DNA of 64,000 nucleotides. Origin: Candidatus Gastranaerophilales bacterium (GTDB taxonomy: Bacteria > Cyanobacteriota > Vampirovibrionia > Gastranaerophilales > Gastranaerophilaceae). Shown here piece by piece: positions 56,832-64,000 of the stretch. A model generated the notes under the pieces. It searched no databases, was not told the DNA's origin, and saw only the letters and a program-made list of their open reading frames with translations. The stretch covers positions 1 through 64,000 of the forward strand of contig CANQMP010000003.1 of the NCBI GenBank assembly GCA_947624975.1. The letters run 5' to 3'. Position 1 is the stretch's first letter; each line of letters opens with the position of its first letter. Position numbers and translations under genes: made by a program.

Positions 56832-58385
56832 ATGGACAAATACTATATAACAACGGCGATAGATTACGTAAACGGAGCACCCCACATCGGGCATGCTTAT
56901 GAAAAGATTTTAACGGACGTACTTGCAAGACACTATTCTTTAAGATGTGATGATGTGTATTTCTTGACAGGGACTGACGAACACGGAATAAAAATCCAAA
57001 AAACGGCAGCGGAAAAAGGTATAACGCCAAAAGAACTTTGCGATGAGAATGCCCAAAAGTTCAAAGACGCCTGGAAAGCTTTGGATATCGATTACAACAA
57101 ATTCATAAGAACAACCGACGATTACCATGAAAAAGCCGTTCAGCATATATTTAAAAAGCTTGTCGAACAGGGCGACATTTACAAACATTCTTATGAAGGT
57201 TTATATTGCTCGGGCTGTGAGTGTTTCCTTAATCCGAAAGATTTGACCGAGGATGGACTTTGCCCGACTCACCTCAAAAAACCCGAAGTGGTAAGCGAAG
57301 AAAATTACTTCTTTAAACTTACAAAATACAAAGATGCGATAATCAAACATATTAAAGAGCATCCTGACTTTATCATGCCTGAATTCAGAGCGAACGAAGT
57401 GTTAAATCAGCTTGAAGATATTCAGGATATATCCGTTTCACGTGCGAAATCGAACGTAAAATGGGGAATTGAAGTTCTTGATGATACCGAACAGTCAATA
57501 TATGTTTGGATAGACGCACTTTCAAACTATATAACCGCAATAGGTTACGACGATATGTCCGAGGATTTCAAAAAATATTGGCCTGCAGATGTTCATGTAA
57601 TCGGTAAGGATATTTTGAAATTCCACAGTATTTATTGGCCCGCATTCTTGCTGGCTCTAAATCTTCCTTTGCCGAAACACATTTTTGCACACGGTTGGAT
57701 TACGATAGACGAAACAAAGATGTCAAAATCTTTGGGAAATGTCGTTTCTCCGACATCTGTTCTTGAAAACTTTAATATGGAAAATGCCGATGCGTTCAGA
57801 TATTATATGGCGGTTTCAGCCCCCTGCGGACGTGACGGCAACTATTCGGACGATGATTTTAAGGAAAAAGTTAACGCACATCTTGCAAACAGCATGGGAA
57901 ATCTTCTCAACAGAACACTTTCAATGCTTGTAAAATACTTTGACGGAGAGGTTAAACCTGAATTTAAGCATGAAAACCCGCTTGGTAAAAAAGCTTTGGG
58001 TACCGTTCAAATCGTAAAAAATCACTTTGACAGGTTTGAAATCTCGGAAGCGGGTACGGAGATTATATCGCTTGTCGATGCCGCAAATAAATACGTTCAG
58101 GATACCGCACCGTGGACACTTGCCAAAGAAGGAAAACTGAATGAATGCGGACAGGTTTTGACGGATGTGCTTGATATTATGTGCATAATTTCGTCGCTTA
58201 TTTATCCTTATTGCCCGAATATTGCACAAAATATGGCTCGCCAGCTTTCTTTCAACCTTAAAACAAAGCTTGATGACTTGACTTGCAACAACGTTAAGGT
58301 CGGAAAACTTATAGAAAAAGAAGATATCAAGCCGGTATTTTTAAGACTTGACAGTGAGCTTGCCGATAAATCTTCAAAAAAATAA
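56832..58385 (+). CDS. metG: methionyl-tRNA synthetase
   Basis: ITTAIDYVNGAPHIGHAYEKILTDV, KMSKSLGNVVSP. Confidence 0.97.
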   Translation: MDKYYITTAIDYVNGAPHIGHAYEKILTDVLARHYSLRCDDVYFLTGTDEHGIKIQKTAAEKGITPKELCDENAQKFKDAWKALDIDYNKFIRTTDDYHEKAVQHIFKKLVEQGDIYKHSYEGLYCSGCECFLNPKDLTEDGLCPTHLKKPEVVSEENYFFKLTKYKDAIIKHIKEHPDFIMPEFRANEVLNQLEDIQDISVSRAKSNVKWGIEVLDDTEQSIYVWIDALSNYITAIGYDDMSEDFKKYWPADVHVIGKDILKFHSIYWPAFLLALNLPLPKHIFAHGWITIDETKMSKSLGNVVSPTSVLENFNMENADAFRYYMAVSAPCGRDGNYSDDDFKEKVNAHLANSMGNLLNRTLSMLVKYFDGEVKPEFKHENPLGKKALGTVQIVKNHFDRFEISEAGTEIISLVDAANKYVQDTAPWTLAKEGKLNECGQVLTDVLDIMCIISSLIYPYCPNIAQNMARQLSFNLKTKLDDLTCNNVKVGKLIEKEDIKPVFLRLDSELADKSSKK

Positions 58386-58449
58386 GTGTGAAAATTTCTT
58401 TTTTATTGTAATATATTAATTGTATTACATTAAATATGAGGAATATACT

Positions 58450-60132
58450 ATGGAAAAACTTTCACCGTTACAAATCGAGAGATTGAAGTATGAGCCGAAA
58501 CTCCCTTCAAGCTTGTCAAACGGCATTAACAGTCTTGAGATGTCGGAAGGTTCGGCAACACAGTCAGTCAGAGATCAGGAACAAATTAAAGCGTTATTCT
58601 CAAATACATACGGAAAACCCGTTGTAACTTTTAAAAGCACCTCAAATTCATCAGTATCCGAAACGAGAAATGTAGGTGTAATCTTATCGGGCGGTCAAGC
58701 TCCCGGCGGACATAACGTTATTGCAGGGCTTTACGACGCTTTGAAAAACGCTAACCCCTCTAACAAATTGTACGGATTTTTAGGCGGCCCGTCAGGAATT
58801 ATCGACGGTAAATATGTTGAATTTGACGACAAATTCATTAATGATTACAGAAATACGGGCGGATTTGATATCATAGGTTCGGGCAGAACAAAACTTGAAA
58901 CCGAAGAACAATTTAAAAAATCGCTCGAAGTATGCAGAAAATTAAACATTTCCGCTGTTGTAATAATCGGCGGTGATGATTCTAATACCAACGCAGCACT
59001 TCTTGCAGAATGGTTTGTTAAGAATAATGCGGGAATACAGGTTATTGGATGCCCCAAAACCATTGACGGCGATCTGAAAAACGAACAAATCGAAATTTCT
59101 TTCGGTTTCGACACCGCAACAAAAACTTATGCGGAATTAATCGGAAACATACAGCGTGACGCAAATTCCGCAAAAAAATACTGGCACTTTATTAAAATTA
59201 TGGGAAGAAGTGCATCTCATGTGGCTTTGGAAGCTGCACTACAGACACAGCCGAACATTACGCTTGTATCGGAAGAAGTTGAAGAAAAGAAAATGTCACT
59301 CGAAAGCATTATTGATTACATGTGCGACATTATCGTAAAACGCTCTAATGCAGGTAAAAACTTCGGTATTGCGATTATTCCTGAAGGCTTAATCGAATTT
59401 ATTCCCGAAATGAAATCCATGATTTCTAATTTAAACGATATTATGGCTTCGCTTGAAGGAGATTCGACATTCAACAATTTAACATCATTACGTGAAAAAT
59501 TCGATTTTGTTGAAAACAGACTTGATGCATCAAACGCAAAGGTTTACAACTCATTACCCGCTTTGATTAAGTCGCAGCTGCTTGCTGACCGCGACCCGCA
59601 CGGTAACGTTCAAGTTTCAAAAATCGAAACAGAAAAACTTTTAATCGAAATGATTACTACAAGACTTAAAGAACTGCAATCTCAAGGCGATTACTCGGGC
59701 AAATTCAGTGCACAGTCGCACTTCTTCGGTTACGAAGGCAGATGTGCATTCCCGTCAAACTTTGATGCGGATTATTGCTACTCTTTGGGTTACAACGCAT
59801 TTGCATTAATTAATTTCGGATTAACGGGCTATTTGTCATCTGTCAGAAACCTTACAGCTCCCGCATCTCAGTGGATTGCAGGCGGAATACCTCTTACAAT
59901 GATGATGAATATGGAAAAACGTCACGGCGAAATGAAACCCGTTATCCAAAAAGCACTCGTAAAACTCGACGGCCCCGTATTCAAAAGACTTGAAGAAAAC
60001 AGAGAAGACTGGGCATTGAATGACAGATATCTGTTCCCCGGTGCTATCCAATACTTCGGACCGTCAAGCGTTTGCGATCTTACAACAGTAACACTGCAGC
60101 TTGAAAGAGCAAGACAGCTCGCAGGTGTTTAA
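58450..60132 (+). CDS. diphosphate--fructose-6-phosphate 1-phosphotransferase (PPi-PFK)
   Basis: [73 protein letters not shown]. Confidence 0.92.
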   Translation: MEKLSPLQIERLKYEPKLPSSLSNGINSLEMSEGSATQSVRDQEQIKALFSNTYGKPVVTFKSTSNSSVSETRNVGVILSGGQAPGGHNVIAGLYDALKNANPSNKLYGFLGGPSGIIDGKYVEFDDKFINDYRNTGGFDIIGSGRTKLETEEQFKKSLEVCRKLNISAVVIIGGDDSNTNAALLAEWFVKNNAGIQVIGCPKTIDGDLKNEQIEISFGFDTATKTYAELIGNIQRDANSAKKYWHFIKIMGRSASHVALEAALQTQPNITLVSEEVEEKKMSLESIIDYMCDIIVKRSNAGKNFGIAIIPEGLIEFIPEMKSMISNLNDIMASLEGDSTFNNLTSLREKFDFVENRLDASNAKVYNSLPALIKSQLLADRDPHGNVQVSKIETEKLLIEMITTRLKELQSQGDYSGKFSAQSHFFGYEGRCAFPSNFDADYCYSLGYNAFALINFGLTGYLSSVRNLTAPASQWIAGGIPLTMMMNMEKRHGEMKPVIQKALVKLDGPVFKRLEENREDWALNDRYLFPGAIQYFGPSSVCDLTTVTLQLERARQLAGV

Positions 60133-60150
60133 ATTCTTCCTAAAAAATTG

Positions 60151-60182
60151 AAAAAACGACCTTTACAGGGTCGTTTTTTTTT
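60151..60182 (+). terminator. hairpin AACGACCtttacaGGGTCGTT + T-run
   Basis: Downstream of PPi-PFK. Confidence 0.8.
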
Positions 60183-60212
60183 AATATAATTTTTTTCAAA
60201 GGAGATTTATAA

Positions 60213-61064
60213 ATGAAAAACGGTATTGAAAACGGATTTTATCATGAAATAACCCCGTCAGGGTTTGGAATAGCAATAAAAGCCGGAAAAGTTTTATTTT
60301 CGGAGAAATCGGATTTTCAGAAAGTTGAAATTTTTGAAACCGACTCATCGCTCGGCAGAGTGTTAACTTTAGACGATTTAATGATGACAACCGAAGGTGA
60401 TGAGTACCATTACCACGAAATGATTACACACATTCCGATGATGCACCACAAAAACCCCGAAAACGTCCTTGTAATCGGCGGCGGCGACGGCGGAACGGTC
60501 AGAGAAGTGCTTAAACACAAATCCGTAAAAAAAGTTGTGCTTTGCGAAATTGATTCAATGGTAATTGATGCGTGCAAAAAGTATTTACCGACAATTTCCT
60601 GCGGGCTTTCGGACTCTCGTGTGGAAATAAAAGTTGAAGATGCTATTGAATTTATAAAAGACAAAAAAAATGAATACGATATCGTTTTGATAGATTCAAC
60701 AGACCCGATGGGCCCGGGTGAAGGCTTGTTTACGGAAGAATTTTATACCAATGTGAAAAATTCTTTAAGAGAAGGCGGAATTGTTACCGCACAATCGGAA
60801 AGTCCTTTTGTTAACAGGGAAGAAATCAAAAAAATGTACAATTTATTGAAAAAAGTTTTTCCGATATGTTCGACTTTCACCTCAAACATTCCTACCTACC
60901 CAGGCGGATACTGGGCATGGGCATTTTGTTCAAAAACGGTTGAACCTTTGTCATATTTTGCCGTTGACAGATACGAAGATATCCTGAAAACTTGCAAAAT
61001 TTATAACAAAGATTACCATAATGCACGTTTCGCATTACCGAATTATCTGAAAGAGTTACTGTAA
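60213..61064 (+). CDS. speE: spermidine synthase
   Basis: VLVIGGGDGGTVREVLKHKSVKKVVLCEID; DSTDPMGPGEGLFTEEFY. Confidence 0.95.
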   Translation: MKNGIENGFYHEITPSGFGIAIKAGKVLFSEKSDFQKVEIFETDSSLGRVLTLDDLMMTTEGDEYHYHEMITHIPMMHHKNPENVLVIGGGDGGTVREVLKHKSVKKVVLCEIDSMVIDACKKYLPTISCGLSDSRVEIKVEDAIEFIKDKKNEYDIVLIDSTDPMGPGEGLFTEEFYTNVKNSLREGGIVTAQSESPFVNREEIKKMYNLLKKVFPICSTFTSNIPTYPGGYWAWAFCSKTVEPLSYFAVDRYEDILKTCKIYNKDYHNARFALPNYLKELL

Positions 61065-61091
61065 ATATTTTTTTCATGTTAAAATAAAAGT

Positions 61092-61679
61092 ATGTTTACG
61101 GGGATTATAGAAGAAATAGGTCAGGTTAAAAGTTTTGACGGGCAAAAGCTTGTTGTTAAATGTTCAAAAGTATTGCAGGACGTAAAAATCGGCGACAGCA
61201 TAGCCGTTAACGGCTGCTGTCAAACCGTCGTTTCCTTTGATAAAAACTCTTTTACAACAAACGTAAGCTCTGAAACCCTTAAAATTACCAAAGGTTTTAC
61301 GTCTTTTGTCAATTTGGAACGGGCATTAACGCCGACTTCACGAATGGGCGGGCATATCGTTCAGGGACATATTGACGGAACGGCAAAATATCTTGGCAAT
61401 TCGACATTTCAACTCTCTGATGAACTTGCAAAATACGTTGTTTACAAAGGGTCGATAACGGTTGACGGAGTCAGTCTTACGGTTGCAAGTGTTGGGGAAA
61501 ATTGCTTTACCGTTGCGATTATCCCGCACACTCTTGAAAATACCGCTCTGAAATATTTGAAAACAGGCGATTTTGTAAATATTGAAACAGATATTCTCGG
61601 ACGGTATGTTGAAAAATTTTTGTCACCGAAAAATAATAGTATTACGGAAGAATTTTTAGCGGAAAACGGGTTTGTGTAA
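61092..61679 (+). CDS. ribE: riboflavin synthase
   Basis: MFTGIIEEIGQVKSF, RMGGHIVQGHIDGTAK, VDGVSLTVA. Confidence 0.95.
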   Translation: MFTGIIEEIGQVKSFDGQKLVVKCSKVLQDVKIGDSIAVNGCCQTVVSFDKNSFTTNVSSETLKITKGFTSFVNLERALTPTSRMGGHIVQGHIDGTAKYLGNSTFQLSDELAKYVVYKGSITVDGVSLTVASVGENCFTVAIIPHTLENTALKYLKTGDFVNIETDILGRYVEKFLSPKNNSITEEFLAENGFV

Positions 61680-61680
61680 A

Positions 61681-62889
61681 ATGGAAAATTTTAAATTTGA
61701 TTTAATAGAAGATGCACTTGAAGATTTTAAAAACGGCAAGATGATAATTGTTGCCGACGATGAGGACAGGGAAAACGAAGGCGATATAATTTGTTCGGGG
61801 CAGATGGTTACGCCCGAAGTCATAAATTTTCTTGCCGAAAACGCAAAAGGTTTGATATGTCTTGCAATAGACCACACTATTGCAGAAAAATTAAACCTTC
61901 CGCAAATGGTTGAACAAAATTCCGAAAGCATGAAAACAGCTTTTACGGTAAGTATTGATGCGGATGAAAAATTCGGAGTTACTACGGGAATATCCGCTTA
62001 CGACAGAGCAAAAACGATAGAAGTCTGCCTTGCACATGACGCTCAACCGTCGGATTTACGCCGTCCGGGGCATCTTTTCCCCTGTGTTGCAAGACAAGGA
62101 GGAGTTTTAACAAGAACCGGACACACGGAAGCCGTTGTTGATTTGGCAAGACTTTGCGGTCACACACCCGCTGGGGTTATGTGCGAAGTTATGAGCAAAG
62201 ACGGTCACATGGCAAAACGTGACGATTTGAGAAAATTCGCCAACAAACACGGATTAAAATTTATTTCCGTAGCACAGTTGATAGCATACAGGCTTAAATC
62301 AGAAAAAGTCGTTACACGTGAGGCAGAAGCTCATCTTCCGACTCAATTCGGAGAATTTGACATCTATGGTTACGTTAATAACCTTACGGGGCAAGAATGC
62401 GTTGCACTTGTTAAAAACGACGGCTCTGATAAAATTCCGCTAATCAGAGTTCACAGCGAATGTCTGACGGGCGACATCTTCGGAAGCCTTAAATGCGACT
62501 GCAATTACCAGCTTCACACCGCACTTGAAATGATTAACGAGTACGGAAAAGGTGCTTTAATCTATATGAAAGGGCATGAAGGCAGAGGAATAGGAATTAT
62601 TAACAAAATAAAAGCCTACAAACTCCAAGAATGCGGTCAGGATACCGTCGAAGCCAATATATCGTTAGGTTTCAAGCCCGATTTGAGAGATTACGGCACG
62701 GGCGCTCAGATTATTCTTGATTTAGGGTTTAATAACTTTAACCTGATAACAAATAACCCGAAAAAAATCGTCGGGTTAAGCGGTTACGGACTGACCGTAC
62801 ATGATATAGTTAAAATTAAACCTCAAATAAATTCTTATAACAAAAGGTACATGGAAACAAAAAAAGAAAAAATGCATCACATGTTATAG
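61681..62889 (+). CDS. ribBA: 3,4-DHBP synthase / GTP cyclohydrolase II
   Basis: MIIVADDEDRENEGDIICSGQ; RVHSECLTGDIFGSLKCDCNYQLHTALEMI...HEGRGIGI. Confidence 0.96.
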   Translation: MENFKFDLIEDALEDFKNGKMIIVADDEDRENEGDIICSGQMVTPEVINFLAENAKGLICLAIDHTIAEKLNLPQMVEQNSESMKTAFTVSIDADEKFGVTTGISAYDRAKTIEVCLAHDAQPSDLRRPGHLFPCVARQGGVLTRTGHTEAVVDLARLCGHTPAGVMCEVMSKDGHMAKRDDLRKFANKHGLKFISVAQLIAYRLKSEKVVTREAEAHLPTQFGEFDIYGYVNNLTGQECVALVKNDGSDKIPLIRVHSECLTGDIFGSLKCDCNYQLHTALEMINEYGKGALIYMKGHEGRGIGIINKIKAYKLQECGQDTVEANISLGFKPDLRDYGTGAQIILDLGFNNFNLITNNPKKIVGLSGYGLTVHDIVKIKPQINSYNKRYMETKKEKMHHML

Positions 62890-62901
62890 CAGGAAAAGAA
62901 T

Positions 62902-63918
62902 ATGCAAACATACAAGTACGAAAATGAAGATAAAAACAACAAGTTTGAAGCACGACTTTTGACAAAGCCTGATTACAAAGGTTTTGCACCTGTTTATGAA
63001 GATTTCAGAACACGTGCGTTAACTCAATACTGCTTTGAGCTTGAACCGCTGGGATTTGAGGATTTTTTACAGGCGGTTGAAAAAAAATTAATTGAATGCC
63101 TTATACTCTTTGAAAACGGTATCTGTGCGGGTTTTTTGGTCTATACCACCTCAATATCCGAGGCTATTGAATTGAATATAATTCATTCTTACAAAATGGA
63201 AAACATGGTTGAACGAGGTATGTATTTAATCAAAAAGTTCCTCGAAATCACAAAGTCCGACAGAATTGACAAAATCGTCTGCTATCCGATGCTCGGAGAA
63301 CAAAAAGAACTTATCGGAAATATTGCACATTTCGGGTTTAAATTTGTCGGAATAGCCGTATTGAGATTTATGATGTCGGGAACGAATTCCCGTGAAATTA
63401 TGAATATGGCTGAACTTAAACCCTTGCCCGAAGGCTATAAACTTTGCGAATGGGATGACAAATATTTTGAAGATGCGGTCGAAGTCGTTCAGGAAGGCTT
63501 TGAAACCAGTGCGGACGCCCTTTTTGACCCTCGATTTAAGACGATAGAAGGAACTAAGGACATTGTTTCAAAAATTGTTAAAGATGTTTATGCAAAATTT
63601 TTGCCCGAAGCGACTTCGGTTTTGCTCTGCAACGATAAACCCGCAGGTTTTTGTTTCATGAACCTTACGGGCGGAAGAATTGCAAATATCCCAATCGTTT
63701 CACTAAAAAAATCTCATCAGGGCAAAGGTTTGTCTAAACATCTTCTCAAAAAGTCCATCCAAAAGCTTATTGAATGGGCTGATAACGGAGAAAAACCGAT
63801 TACGGAAGTCAACACAACAACCGAAACTAATAATTTTCAAGCCCTGTATATGTACAGAGATTTAGGGTTCAAAGAAGATTACAATTACCCGCAATCCTAT
63901 CTTCCGATTAAAAATTAA
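62902..63918 (+). CDS. GNAT family N-acetyltransferase
   Basis: IPIVSLKKSHQGKGLSKHLLKKSIQKLIEW...TNNFQALYMYRDLGF. Confidence 0.75.
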   Translation: MQTYKYENEDKNNKFEARLLTKPDYKGFAPVYEDFRTRALTQYCFELEPLGFEDFLQAVEKKLIECLILFENGICAGFLVYTTSISEAIELNIIHSYKMENMVERGMYLIKKFLEITKSDRIDKIVCYPMLGEQKELIGNIAHFGFKFVGIAVLRFMMSGTNSREIMNMAELKPLPEGYKLCEWDDKYFEDAVEVVQEGFETSADALFDPRFKTIEGTKDIVSKIVKDVYAKFLPEATSVLLCNDKPAGFCFMNLTGGRIANIPIVSLKKSHQGKGLSKHLLKKSIQKLIEWADNGEKPITEVNTTTETNNFQALYMYRDLGFKEDYNYPQSYLPIKN

Positions 63919-64000
63919 TGCAAAAAAAACGGCCAGAAACCTGACCTTTATTTTTTTTTGGTGAAAAAAAATAAATACTTTTACACATCTGTTTTTGCAA

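Noticed and set aside
61000-61100. FMN riboswitch upstream of ribE
   Set aside because: The gap between speE and ribE is only about 27 nt; no room for the conserved RFN element.

Overview
The window looks like a chromosomal segment of a low-GC, Gram-negative, anaerobic, probably gut-associated bacterium. My inference is Gastranaerophilales/Melainabacteria-like, from the gene complement only; no search was run. Most of it is ordinary housekeeping: leuS, metG, murC-murB-ddl-ftsQ, recN, radA, panD, uppP, kdsC/kdsD, queD/queC, nadE, PPi-PFK, speE, ribE/ribBA, a flavodiiron/rubrerythrin/rubredoxin cluster, GH13/GH57 enzymes and three tRNAs. The strongest unusual signals are as follows. (1) Two long intragenic poly-G tracts each break a surface-structure gene. 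One is G13 just after the start codon of a prepilin at the window edge. The other is G10 inside the conserved HGxG..TN motif of a GT61-type glycosyltransferase. Both look like slipped-strand phase-variation switches currently OFF, unless they are homopolymer assembly errors. (2) A 102-bp element (94% identical copies, no indels) abuts a duplicated tRNA 3' end at both the tRNA-Lys and tRNA-Asp genes, giving tRNA-R-X-R architecture reminiscent of the E. coli tyrT repeats. (3) A chimeric prepilin / YadA-head / peptidase-S74-like protein. (4) An Fe-S-scaffold-like gene paired with a GGGtGRT-family gene. (5) Solitary XRE regulators divergent from surface genes, with palindromes in the gaps. (6) Composite interspersed repeats, and several lineage-type hypothetical proteins with protease-like motifs or a shared N-terminal pattern.
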